Shown in pieces: positions 6,558 to 13,472 of a DNA stretch of 17,279 nt. The stretch covers positions 1 to 17,279 of the forward strand of contig CAYNFH010000143.1 in the NCBI GenBank assembly GCA_964396385.1, written 5' to 3'. How positions within the stretch are numbered: position 1 is the stretch's first letter; each line of letters opens with the position of its first letter. This DNA is from CAYNFH01 sp964396385. Its GTDB lineage: Bacteria; Armatimonadota; Chthonomonadetes; Chthonomonadales; CAJBBX01. Below the pieces are notes generated by a model. It saw only the letters and a program-made list of their open reading frames with translations. It made no database searches and was not told the origin of the DNA. The position numbers and the translations under genes were made by a program.

Positions 6558-6642
6558 CCTCCCTAACCCCCTCCTTGGTAAGGAGGGGAACCGCGCGGAG
6601 GCGAGAAGCTCCCTCCCCTTACGAAGGGGAGGGTTGGGGAGG
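6558..6642. repeat. Palindromic REP/MITE-like element
   Basis: Two near-perfect G+C hairpins lie back to back: CCCCTCCTT/AAGGAGGGG (6568-6576 with 6580-6588, 3-nt loop) and CCCTCCCCTT/AAGGGGAGGG (6611-6620 with 6624-6633, 3-nt loop). The outer ends CCTCCCTAACCC (6558-6569) and GGGTTGGGGAGG (6631-6642) are inverted repeats with one mismatch, so the whole 85 bp can also fold as one structure. Elements of this look (CCTCCCTAACCC..AAGGGGAGGG) are frequent interspersed repeats in many bacteria. It fills the gap between rhaM and xseA. Confidence 0.72.
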
Positions 6643-6722
6643 GGTGAATCACGCGGAGGAGATCGGCGGCCCCATGACCAACTGACCGGCAGTGCCCTTA
6701 CCCTGGTCCGCCGGAGCGTCCT

Positions 6723-8171
6723 TTGCAAGAGCAGCCGTTCCTTTCCCTGAGTGAGCTGAACCTGGAGATCCGCGCCGTCCTGGAGGCGGCGATGCCGGAT
6801 GAGTACTGGGTCACCGCGGAGGTGGCCGAGATCTCGCCCCCCAGAAACCGGCACCGCTACCTCCAGCTCGTAGAGAAGACGGACGACGGCGTCGTCGCGC
6901 AGGCCCGCGCCACCATCTGGGCCTCGCGGGCATTCCTCGTGGAGGAGTTCGAGGAGGCCACGTGCGAGTCGCTCAAGCCCGGCATGGAGGTGCTGCTGAA
7001 GGTCCGTGTGCGCTACCACGAGGTGTACGGCCTCAGCCTCGACATCCTGAACATCGACCCAACATACTCACTGGGCGGGCTGGCGAAGCGGAAGCGCGAG
7101 ACGCTGGACCGGCTGGCGCGCGAAGGTCTGCTGACGCTCAACAGCTCGCTAGAGCTGCCGCTCGCGCCGCAGCGTGTGGCGGTGATCTCCTCGGCCAGCG
7201 CTGCCGGACTCAGCGACTTCATCCTGCACCTGGAGAAGAATCCGCACGGCTTCCGGTTCACCTATGCGCTCTTCCCCGCCGCCGTGCAGGGCGCCGATGC
7301 GGAGGAGTCGATTGCGGCCGCGCTGGCGGATGTCTCCACCTGCGCGCACCTCTTCGATGTGGCGGTCCTGGTCCGCGGAGGCGGCTCCCAGGTGGACCTC
7401 TCCTGCTTCGACTGCTACGGCGTGGCGGCGGCAATCGCCCGCTGCCCCATTCCCGTGATCACCGGCATCGGTCACGAGAAGGACGAGACCGTGGCGGACA
7501 TGGCGGCGCACACGCGCGTAAAGACACCAACCGCCGCGGCGGAGCTGCTCATTGGGGCCGTGCTTGAGGTGGACTGCAGGCTCGCGGAGCTTCTGGAGGA
7601 TACGATGGCCGCAGTGCGTGAAAGACAGCGGCGGGACCGGCTGGAACTACAGTCGCTCGCGCAGCGGCTGGCGACCATTGTGTGCGGCCGTGTGGCCGGC
7701 CAGGAGCGCGGGATCGATAGAGCCGGCTGGCGGCTGGCCGAACAGGTGGAGCGGCAACTGTGCGGGCAGGAAGTCCGCATCGCCGCGGCCCGCGCCCGGA
7801 TGGCGGCCGTGACGCCGGAACGGCTGGCGCGGGAAGACGAGAGGTGCGCCAGGGCATCGGCGGATATGTCCGCCCATGCGCGGGAACGCTTGGCGAGCGC
7901 GGATTCCATGTTGTCTCAATCCGAGCGGGCGCTGCGCCACCTGGACCCTCGGGAGGTCCTGCGGCGAGGATACAGCATCACGCGCGTCGCCGGGCGCATC
8001 GTCCGCGAGGCTAGCGAGCTGTCAGCCGGAGATGAGATCCACACGGAGCTGCTATGCGGCTCCGTTCTGAGCCGCGTGGACGCTGTCATGCAGGATGAAG
8101 GTGAAGCTGGGCCCTCAACGCCCAACGCCCAGCGCCTAACGCCCATCCAGGAGATTGACCGTGGCGGATAA
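6723..8171 (+). CDS. xseA: Exodeoxyribonuclease VII large subunit
   Basis: A 482-aa subunit of the exonuclease that degrades single-stranded DNA to oligonucleotides in repair and recombination, in complex with XseB. Translation begins at TTG 6723, with GGAG 6 nt upstream; no in-frame ATG gives a better N-terminus. Order: an OB-fold DNA-binding region (residues 5-105, FLSLSELNLEIRAVLE...), the catalytic core (about 130-310) with RGGGSQVDLSCFD, GIGHE at 248-252 and VADMAAHTRVKTPTAAAE, then long coiled-coil helices and the C-terminal GYSITRVAGRIVRE. The last 20 or so residues (from 464) are encoded by a heptamer tandem repeat and are not part of the family. The stop overlaps the xseB start by 11 nt, so the two subunits are translationally coupled. 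Confidence 0.95.
   Translation: MQEQPFLSLSELNLEIRAVLEAAMPDEYWVTAEVAEISPPRNRHRYLQLVEKTDDGVVAQARATIWASRAFLVEEFEEATCESLKPGMEVLLKVRVRYHEVYGLSLDILNIDPTYSLGGLAKRKRETLDRLAREGLLTLNSSLELPLAPQRVAVISSASAAGLSDFILHLEKNPHGFRFTYALFPAAVQGADAEESIAAALADVSTCAHLFDVAVLVRGGGSQVDLSCFDCYGVAAAIARCPIPVITGIGHEKDETVADMAAHTRVKTPTAAAELLIGAVLEVDCRLAELLEDTMAAVRERQRRDRLELQSLAQRLATIVCGRVAGQERGIDRAGWRLAEQVERQLCGQEVRIAAARARMAAVTPERLAREDERCARASADMSAHARERLASADSMLSQSERALRHLDPREVLRRGYSITRVAGRIVREASELSAGDEIHTELLCGSVLSRVDAVMQDEGEAGPSTPNAQRLTPIQEIDRGG
8114..8148. repeat. Heptamer repeat inside the xseA 3' end
   Basis: Five phased 7-bp units with consensus CCCAACG (CTCAACG, CCCAACG, CCCAGCG, CCTAACG, CCCATCC). They encode residues 464-475 of XseA (STPNAQRLTPIQ) and end at the base where the xseB ribosome-binding site (8148-8153) begins. 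The array probably arose or was inserted in the original xseA-xseB gap, and xseA reads through it. Confidence 0.78.
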
Positions 8172-8418
8172 GGAGCTGTCTTACGGACAGGCGCTGGAGC
8201 GGCTCGAGGAGATCATCGACCGCGTCGAGCAGGGCGACATCGGGGTGGACGAGCTGGGCGCCTCCGTCAAGGAGGCCGTGGCGCTGGTGAAGTCCTGCCG
8301 CGACCGCCTCCGTTCCGCCCGCGAAGACGTGGAGCAGGCGCTCAAAGAACTCGAGGACGAGCCCCCCGCGGCTGCTCCCATGGCCGAGAAGGACATATTT
8401 CCCCCCTCCCCAAGTTAA
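8161..8418 (+). CDS. xseB: Exodeoxyribonuclease VII small subunit
   Basis: An 85-aa partner of XseA. GTG at 8161 is preferred (CAGGAG at 8148-8153, 7 nt away) over a TTG two codons earlier. The family core is plain: LSYGQALERLEEIIDRVEQGDIGVDELGASVKEAVALVKSCRDRLRSAREDVEQAL, two helices of the usual small-subunit hairpin. A Pro/Ala-rich tail (residues 68-85) is unremarkable. It overlaps xseA by 11 nt, as expected for a fixed subunit ratio. The next gene starts 43 bases downstream without an obvious terminator, so the hydroxylase genes may share the transcript. Confidence 0.93.
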   Translation: MADKELSYGQALERLEEIIDRVEQGDIGVDELGASVKEAVALVKSCRDRLRSAREDVEQALKELEDEPPAAAPMAEKDIFPPSPS

Positions 8419-8460
8419 GGTAATACTCTAGGTGGCGAGCTTGGGAGCCAGGAGGCGATC

Positions 8461-8937
8461 ATGGCGGTTGTCACTCGATTGAAGGTCAATGGGCAGGCGA
8501 GGGAGGTCCGCGTGGACCCGGAGAAGAGCCTGCTCAGCGTGCTGCGGGAGGACCTGGAGCTGACGGGGCCCAAGTACGGGTGCGGCGAAGGCCAGTGCGG
8601 CGCCTGCACCGTGCTAATCGACGGCGTCGCGACCCGTAGCTGCATTACGCCTCTCGCCGGGGTGGAGGGCAAGAGCGTCACCACCATTGAGGGCCTCCAG
8701 CAGAACGGCCACCTCCACCCGGTGCAACAGGCGTTCCTGGAGGAGGACGCACTCCAGTGCGCCTACTGCACCCCTGGCATGATCATGGAGGCGGTCGGCC
8801 TGCTGCGCAAGAACCCGCACCCCTCCGAGCAGGAGGTCATCCGCGGGATGCAGGGCAACCTCTGCCGCTGCGGCGCATACAGGCGCATCGTGGCAGCCAT
8901 CCGGCGCGCCGCCTCGCAAGGAGGGCAGAAAGCATGA
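8461..8937 (+). CDS. 2Fe-2S subunit of a xanthine dehydrogenase-family molybdenum hydroxylase
   Basis: A 158-aa electron-transfer subunit, ATG at 8461 behind AGGAGG. The plant-type 2Fe-2S cluster is held by C41, C46, C49 and C61 (GCGEGQCGACT...C), and the second cluster of the helical domain by C100, C103, C135 and C137 (CAYC and NLCRC). All eight cysteines are present, and the length matches small subunits such as IorA, CoxS and XdhC-type proteins. It passes electrons from the molybdenum subunit encoded next, whose start codon overlaps this stop (ATGA). Isoquinoline oxidoreductase-like (two-subunit) enzymes are the closest format because no FAD subunit gene is adjacent. Substrate cannot be deduced. 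Confidence 0.94.
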   Translation: MAVVTRLKVNGQAREVRVDPEKSLLSVLREDLELTGPKYGCGEGQCGACTVLIDGVATRSCITPLAGVEGKSVTTIEGLQQNGHLHPVQQAFLEEDALQCAYCTPGMIMEAVGLLRKNPHPSEQEVIRGMQGNLCRCGAYRRIVAAIRRAASQGGQKA

Positions 8938-11114
8938 ACGGCCCAACTGCGCCTACCCCGCGCATCTTGGATTCCGATCCATCAACTATCAACTATCAAC
9001 CACCAACCGAATTGGAACGCTACGAGCTCATCTCCCAGCCCTCCCGCCGGTTCGGGATCGCGCGGCGGGAGTTGTTCAAGATCCTCGGCACCGGCATCAT
9101 TGTGCTGGCCGCCTCGGGGCCCGCGGCGGCAGGGCAGGAGGCCGGCGGCCAGCGCAGGCGCGGTGGCGGGTTCGGCCAGCCGGTGCCTCAGGACGTGGGC
9201 GCCTGGATCCACATTGGAGAGGACCGGGGAGTCACCGCGTTTACCGGCAAGGCGGAGGTGGGCCAGAACATCCGTACGTCGCTCTCCCAGGCCGTGGCCG
9301 AGGAGCTGCGCGTGCCGGTTGCCTCGATCCGGCTGCAGATGGCCGACACCGACCTGTGCCCGTTCGATATGGGCACCTTCGGGAGCCGTACCACGCCGAC
9401 CATGAACCTGTTACTGCGCCGGGCAGCCGCGGCGGCACGGGAGCTGCTGGTGGACCTCGCCGCCAGGCAGTGGCAGGTGGACCGCGCGACCCTCACCGCT
9501 GCCGATGGAAGCGTGCGCGACGCGGGCGGAGCCCACGCGGCCACCTACGCGGAGCTATCGAAAGGGCAGAAGCTGACGGCGGCCATCTCCGCCGGGGAGC
9601 CCGAGCCGCCGGACCAGTGGAAAGTCGCGGGCACCTCCGTGCCGAAGCTGGACGGCCGCGCCTTTGTGACTGGAGTCCATCAGTATACGTCGGACGTGAA
9701 GCGACTCGGCATGCTCTTCTCCAAAGTGCTCCGTCCCCCGTCGTTCGGCGCGACGCTCGCGTCGCTCGATACCCACGCCGCGGAAGCCATACCCGGTGTC
9801 CAGGTGGTGCGGGACGGCGACTTCGTGGGCGTCGTCGCTCCGGACTCATACGCCGCCCAGCTTGCGCTCGATGCGCTCAAGGCCACCTGGCGCGAGAAGC
9901 CGCAGCTCGCCGGCAAGGATCTGTACGCGCATCTCAGGTCGAGCGCCGCAAACGGGGGCGACCAGGGAGCGCACGTACAGGGCTCCATGGAGCAGGGGCT
10001 GCGCGCGGCGGACAAGACGCTCAAGCAGACCTACACGATCGCGTACATCGCCCATGCTCCGCTGGAACCGCGCGCGGCCGTCGCCGAGTGGAATGGAGAC
10101 AAGCTCACCGTCTGGACCGGCACCCAGCGGCCGTTCGGCGTCCGGTCGGAGTTGGCGCAGTTCTTCCGAATCCCGGAATCCAGCGTTCGCGTCATCACTC
10201 CCGATACCGGCTCCGCCTACGGCGGGAAGCACACCGGCGAGTGCGCGGTGGACGCCGCCCGCATGGCGAAGGTGGCGGGAAAGCCGGTGCGCTTGGTCTG
10301 GACCCGCGAAGAGGAGTTCACGTGGGCCTACTTCCGTCCCGCCGGGGTCATCGACGTAACGGCCGGCGTGACGAAGGACGGCAAGCTCGTGGCGTGGGAG
10401 TTCCACAACTATAACTCGGGACCGTCCGCCATCCAGACGCCTTACAGCGTCCCTAACCAGCGGATCCAGTTCCACGAGGCGGACTCGCCGCTCCGGCAGG
10501 GCTCCTACCGCGGACTTGCGGCCACGGCCAACCACTTCGCGCGCGAGACTCACATGGACATGCTCGCGGATGCCGCCGGCATGGAGCCGCTAGAGTTCCG
10601 GCTCAAGAACCTGGACGATGAGAGGCTCAAAGCCGTCTTTCGGGCCGCGGCGGACCGGTTCGGGTGGGGCAAGGGCGCCCCTCCAGCAGGACACGGATAC
10701 GGGATCGCCGGGGGCACGGAGAAGGGAGGGTATGTCGCCACCTGCGCCGAGGTGTCCGTCAATCGGGGAGGCGCTCCGCGCGTGCTGCGCCTCGTGACCG
10801 CCTTTGAGTGCGGGGCCGTGGTGAACCCGGAGCAGCTCAGGAACCAGATCGAAGGCGCGGCCATGATGGGCCTCGGCGGCGCGCTGTTCGAGGCCATCCA
10901 GCTCGATAATGGGAAGATCCTCAACCCCCGGTTCTCACGATATCGCGTGCCCAGGTTCGGCGATGCTCCCCGCGTCGAGGCGGTGCTCGTGGACTGGAAG
11001 GACATCCCGCCGGCCGGCGCGGGCGAGACGCCCATCGTGGCCGTCGCGCCAGCCGTCGGCAATGCCCTGTTCCGCGCCACCGGCGTGCGCCGCCACACCA
11101 TGCCGCTGCTGTGA
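8934..11114 (+). CDS. Molybdopterin-binding subunit, IorB-like, Tat-exported
   Basis: A 726-aa catalytic subunit of the xanthine oxidase family. ATG 8934 overlaps the small-subunit stop and has AAGGAGGG upstream. A twin-arginine motif with ARRELFK (43-49) precedes a hydrophobic stretch (50-60) and an Ala/Pro-rich SGPAAAGQE region, indicating export by Tat as a folded, cofactor-loaded protein, as in isoquinoline 1-oxidoreductase IorB. The molybdenum-binding half is evident in SAYGGKHTGECAVDAARMAK, RQGSYRGLAATANHFARETHMDML and the near-terminal GAGETPIVAVAPAVGNAL. E698 is the conserved glutamate of the active site. Residues 17-25 are encoded by a heptamer repeat and form a long, unusual n-region. 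Final electron acceptor and substrate are unknown; many such enzymes oxidise aldehydes or N-heterocycles. Confidence 0.93.
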   Translation: MNGPTAPTPRILDSDPSTINYQPPTELERYELISQPSRRFGIARRELFKILGTGIIVLAASGPAAAGQEAGGQRRRGGGFGQPVPQDVGAWIHIGEDRGVTAFTGKAEVGQNIRTSLSQAVAEELRVPVASIRLQMADTDLCPFDMGTFGSRTTPTMNLLLRRAAAAARELLVDLAARQWQVDRATLTAADGSVRDAGGAHAATYAELSKGQKLTAAISAGEPEPPDQWKVAGTSVPKLDGRAFVTGVHQYTSDVKRLGMLFSKVLRPPSFGATLASLDTHAAEAIPGVQVVRDGDFVGVVAPDSYAAQLALDALKATWREKPQLAGKDLYAHLRSSAANGGDQGAHVQGSMEQGLRAADKTLKQTYTIAYIAHAPLEPRAAVAEWNGDKLTVWTGTQRPFGVRSELAQFFRIPESSVRVITPDTGSAYGGKHTGECAVDAARMAKVAGKPVRLVWTREEEFTWAYFRPAGVIDVTAGVTKDGKLVAWEFHNYNSGPSAIQTPYSVPNQRIQFHEADSPLRQGSYRGLAATANHFARETHMDMLADAAGMEPLEFRLKNLDDERLKAVFRAAADRFGWGKGAPPAGHGYGIAGGTEKGGYVATCAEVSVNRGGAPRVLRLVTAFECGAVVNPEQLRNQIEGAAMMGLGGALFEAIQLDNGKILNPRFSRYRVPRFGDAPRVEAVLVDWKDIPPAGAGETPIVAVAPAVGNALFRATGVRRHTMPLL
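8981..9008. repeat. Heptamer repeat inside the hydroxylase N-terminus
   Basis: Four phased 7-bp units, ATCAACT twice, then ATCAACC and ACCAACC. They encode residues within STINYQPPT of the molybdenum subunit, ahead of its Tat motif. A TTG just downstream (9012) has no ribosome-binding site, so the repeat is probably translated. Confidence 0.78.
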
Positions 11115-11914
11115 TGCCGCGACTTCTGGCGGGCGGCCACACAGGGCCGCCCCTACGCACCACATTTATCCTGATCCTGGCGGTTGTCGGTCTCGTAGCG
11201 GCTCAGGGATCCCAGCCCGGTGCCGACTGGGGCGTACCGGCACCGTACCGGGGCCGCATTCTGGACCACCGTCGGCGCGGTTTTCGGCAGAAGCTCCTCG
11301 CCATCACCATTGACGACGGCCCGGATCCGGTCCTCACGCCACGCAATCTGGACACTCTGAAAGCCCACGGGGCGCACGCCACCTTCTTCGTCCTGGGGCA
11401 GAACGCAGCGCGCCATCCGGAGCTTCTCCGCCGCATGGTGGCTGAGGGCCATGCCGTGGGCAGTCACACCTATACCCACGCGCTGCATCCCGATAGGTCC
11501 ACGGCGGAGCAAGAGCTGGCCAGGACCGCCGCCGTCATCCAGCGCGCCACCGGCCGGCGGCCCGTGCTGTTCCGCCCTTCCGGCGGCAGCCGATCGAGCT
11601 GGACCACACGCCTTGCCCTCCAGCAAGGGTATGTGGTGGTCCTCTGGACCATCTCCTCGGCCGATACGGCGACCCACTCGCCGGACGTTATCGCCAACAA
11701 CATCATCCACACGCCGAGCCCCGGCGACATCGCTCTGATGCACGACTCGGCCACCAAGGCCGCCACGGCCCAGGCACTGCCGCGCATCCTGGATGAGCTC
11801 GGCCGGTCGGGTTGGCGCTTTGTCACCGTTCCGGAGCTGATGCGCGCCTGGGACGCCGCGGCCCCCCACGGCTCCCACACTCCCATACTCCCACACGCCC
11901 ACACTTCTTCCTGA
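11114..11914 (+). CDS. Polysaccharide deacetylase (NodB domain, CE4)
   Basis: A 266-aa protein whose start (ATG 11114; GTG 11111 is the alternative) overlaps the stop of the previous gene. After a repeat-derived n-region, residues 17-30 are hydrophobic (TFILILAVVGLVAA), so it is exported or membrane-anchored. The CE4 motifs are present: TIDDGPD (65-71, metal Asp67/68), SHTYTH (117-122, metal His118 and His122), FRPSGG for the third motif (usually RPPYG), LWTISSADT and ALMHDS. Such enzymes remove N-acetyl groups from peptidoglycan, chitin or other polysaccharides. The last dozen residues (253-263) are encoded by an octamer repeat. No ribosome-binding site is evident, so it relies on coupling to the upstream gene. 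Confidence 0.9.
   Translation: MPRLLAGGHTGPPLRTTFILILAVVGLVAAQGSQPGADWGVPAPYRGRILDHRRRGFRQKLLAITIDDGPDPVLTPRNLDTLKAHGAHATFFVLGQNAARHPELLRRMVAEGHAVGSHTYTHALHPDRSTAEQELARTAAVIQRATGRRPVLFRPSGGSRSSWTTRLALQQGYVVVLWTISSADTATHSPDVIANNIIHTPSPGDIALMHDSATKAATAQALPRILDELGRSGWRFVTVPELMRAWDAAAPHGSHTPILPHAHTSS
11131..11152. repeat. GGGCGGCC/GGCCGCCC palindromic repeat within a start region
   Basis: GGGCGGCC (11131-11138) and GGCCGCCC (11145-11152) flank the 6-base loop ACACAG; CTACG follows. GGGCGRCCACA..GGGYCGCCCCTACG-like palindromes are a widely scattered intergenic repeat type. Here it is translated as part of the first 15 residues of the polysaccharide deacetylase. Confidence 0.65.
11871..11902. repeat. 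Octamer repeat at the deacetylase 3' end
   Basis: Four phased 8-bp units (GCTCCCAC, ACTCCCAT, ACTCCCAC, ACGCCCAC) followed by a partial ACTTC. They encode the C-terminal HTPILPHAH tail of the deacetylase. The unit is the same as in the array at 12605-12631, so the PfpI gene is flanked by one repeat family. Confidence 0.78.
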
Positions 11915-11995
11915 ACTGTCGCTCGGCGCAGAGCGTCTTCCAGGGTGAGGAACTGTCGCGGTCCTGAGTGGCCGCAAAGCAGGGAGGTATTGGAG

Positions 11996-12562
11996 ATGGA
12001 CCAGAGGCTTCAGGGTAAGCGCGTTGCCATCCTGGTGGATAATGGCTTCGAGCAGGCAGAGCTTGCGGAGCCGCGCAAGGCGCTCGACCAGAGCGGCGCC
12101 CAGAGCTTTGTCGTCTCGCCGCAACAGGGCCAGGTAAAGGGCTGGCAGCACGATAAGTGGGGCGATAGCTTTCCGGTCGAAGTGCCGCTAGACAGCGCGC
12201 AGTCCGACAACTTCGATGCGCTGCTGCTGCCTGGTGGCGTAATGAATCCGGACAAGCTGCGAATGAACCCGAAGGCGGTGCAGTTTGTGCGGTCGTTCTT
12301 TGATGCGGGCAAGCCCATCGCGGCGATCTGCCACGGCCCCTGGACGTTGGTGGAGGCGGACGTGGTGCGGGGCAAGACCCTCACCTCCTGGCCGTCGCTG
12401 CAGACGGACATCCGCAATGCGGGCGGCAAGTGGGTCAACGAGCAGGTAGTCACGGATCAGGGAATTGTCACGAGCCGCAAGCCGGACGATATTCCAGCCT
12501 TCAATCAGAAGATGGTCGAGGAGTTCGCCGAAGGAGTGCACAAGGCGCGCAAGGCAGCGTAA
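11996..12562 (+). CDS. PfpI/DJ-1 family protein
   Basis: A 188-aa cytoplasmic class I glutamine amidotransferase-like protein. ATG 11996 follows GGGAGG at about 8 nt and gives the standard N-terminus (KRVAILVDNGFEQAE). The catalytic pair is Cys112-His113 in the elbow AAICHGPW, with Glu19 of FEQAE completing the site. LLLPGGVMNPDKLR and the C-terminal VTSRKPDDIPAFNQKMVEEF are family signatures. The YhbO/PfpI group has been described as stress-related peptidases or protein/nucleotide deglycases; which activity applies is disputed and not decidable here. Its 81-nt upstream gap shows no clear promoter. It is bracketed by octamer repeats. Confidence 0.92.
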   Translation: MDQRLQGKRVAILVDNGFEQAELAEPRKALDQSGAQSFVVSPQQGQVKGWQHDKWGDSFPVEVPLDSAQSDNFDALLLPGGVMNPDKLRMNPKAVQFVRSFFDAGKPIAAICHGPWTLVEADVVRGKTLTSWPSLQTDIRNAGGKWVNEQVVTDQGIVTSRKPDDIPAFNQKMVEEFAEGVHKARKAA

Positions 12563-12565
12563 CAG

Positions 12566-12631
12566 GTGTGGGAGTGTGGGGGTGTGGGTGTGGCCGGAAT
12601 CCGGGCTCCCATACCCCCATACTCCCATACT
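12566..12631. repeat. Inverted pair of octamer tandem arrays
   Basis: Left arm: three 8-bp units of GTGTGGGN (12566-12589) plus GTGG. Right arm: units GCTCCCAT, ACCCCCAT, ACTCCCAT and ACT (12605-12631). The arms are imperfect inverted repeats over about 27 bp, able to form a long hairpin with a short centre. It starts 4 nt after the PfpI stop, so it may also act as a terminator. A GTG at 12566 opens an in-frame N-extension of the next gene through the array, which I reject as its start. Confidence 0.8.
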
Positions 12632-12664
12632 GCGGATGCTCCCGCAGCGAGAAAGGTGACCCAA

Positions 12665-13336
12665 ATGAGCGATTACGGGATCGTATTTGAAGACCGTGTG
12701 GACGCCGGACGTCGACTGGGCGCGGCGTTGACCGAATATGCGGGCGAGGACACCATCGTCCTGGCGCTGCCGCGGGGCGGCGTGGAGGTGGGAGCGGAGG
12801 TCGCTCGGATGCTTGGCGCCCCGCTGGATGTCATTGTGGCCCGGAAGATCGGCGCGCCGGGACATCCGGAACTCGGCATCGGCGCCGTCGCGCCCGGGGG
12901 AATCCGTGTGGTGGACCAGTTTGCCGTCCGGTACCTCGGCGTGACTGACGAGCAGATCGATCGCATTGCCGCGGAAGAGGAGCAGGAGATGGACCGGAGG
13001 ATCCGGGCCTACCGCGGCGAACGGCCTGCACCGGACCTGACCGGCAAGACCGTGATCCTGGTGGACGACGGCCTGGCGACCGGCGTGACCGCGAGGGCGG
13101 CGGCGGAGGCGATCCGCCGGCAACAGCCGCGGCGTACCGTACTGGGGGTACCTGTCTGCGCCGCGGAGACGGCCCAGGCGATGCGCGCCATCGTGGATGA
13201 AGTGGTGTGCCTATCCACCCCGTACGACTTCCGCGCGGTCGGGCTGTGGTATCGTGACTTTTCACAGCTCGAGGATTCCCAGGTTATCGACCTGCTCCGC
13301 CAGGCGCGGGAGCGCACCCACCGCCTGGCGGCCTGA
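12665..13336 (+). CDS. Phosphoribosyltransferase
   Basis: A 223-aa type I phosphoribosyltransferase-fold protein. The ATG at 12665 has AAAGGTGA just upstream and avoids the repeat-encoded extension. The PRPP-binding loop is VILVDDGLATGVTARAA (130-146, acidic pair D134-D135). Earlier, LALPRGGVEVGAEVA (33-47) and VARKIGAPGHPELGIGAVAPGG are typical of the family often annotated as COG1926 predicted phosphoribosyltransferases, of unproven substrate, sometimes linked to stress or dormancy genes. Length is normal for the stand-alone form. There is no purine or pyrimidine salvage gene beside it. It is the last + strand gene, followed by an inverted repeat array and a hairpin terminator. Confidence 0.9.
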   Translation: MSDYGIVFEDRVDAGRRLGAALTEYAGEDTIVLALPRGGVEVGAEVARMLGAPLDVIVARKIGAPGHPELGIGAVAPGGIRVVDQFAVRYLGVTDEQIDRIAAEEEQEMDRRIRAYRGERPAPDLTGKTVILVDDGLATGVTARAAAEAIRRQQPRRTVLGVPVCAAETAQAMRAIVDEVVCLSTPYDFRAVGLWYRDFSQLEDSQVIDLLRQARERTHRLAA

Positions 13337-13421
13337 TGACGGGTGACGGAGGACGGAAGACGGACGGACGCGGCGTCGCCGGGAACCATGGCGTCCGTCC
13401 ACCGTCTCCGGTCTTCCGTCC
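13337..13421. repeat. Inverted pair of heptamer arrays (GACGG / CCGTC)
   Basis: Left arm has four 7-bp units, TGACGGG, TGACGGA, GGACGGA and AGACGGA (13337-13364). Right arm has TCCGTCC, ACCGTCT, CCGGTCT and TCCGTCC (13394-13421). The arms are inverted relative to each other about a 29-bp centre. Array begins 1 nt after the phosphoribosyltransferase stop. Confidence 0.8.
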
Positions 13422-13431
13422 ACCTGTCAGG

Positions 13432-13472
13432 CCGAGGGCCCTCGTTCCATCTGCGGGAACGAGGGCCCTCGG
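13432..13472. terminator. 17-bp hairpin between convergent genes
   Basis: Bases 13432-13448 pair perfectly with 13456-13472 around a 7-nt loop (ATCTGCG). The stem includes a GAGGGCCCTC palindrome. Lying between a + gene ending at 13336 and a - gene ending at 13625, it is well placed as a bidirectional terminator, again with no T-run. In 13473-13624 I see only a small GTACGT/ACGTAC palindrome (13560-13577) and a T6 stretch near 13611; no gene is supported there. Confidence 0.72.

Noticed and set aside
9356..10414. 352-aa + strand frame within the molybdenum subunit gene
   Set aside because: Out of frame with the conserved xanthine dehydrogenase domain and with Arg/Gly-rich composition typical of a shadow frame.
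11153..12151. 332-aa - strand frame across the deacetylase/PfpI gap
   Set aside because: Opposes two well-conserved genes and shows no motif.
12566..12664. N-terminal extension of the phosphoribosyltransferase from GTG 12566
   Set aside because: Encoded by the octamer repeat, absent from the family, and a good ribosome-binding site precedes ATG 12665.
12188..13123. 311-aa - strand frame across PfpI and phosphoribosyltransferase
   Set aside because: Opposes conserved catalytic motifs of two genes and crosses the octamer repeat.
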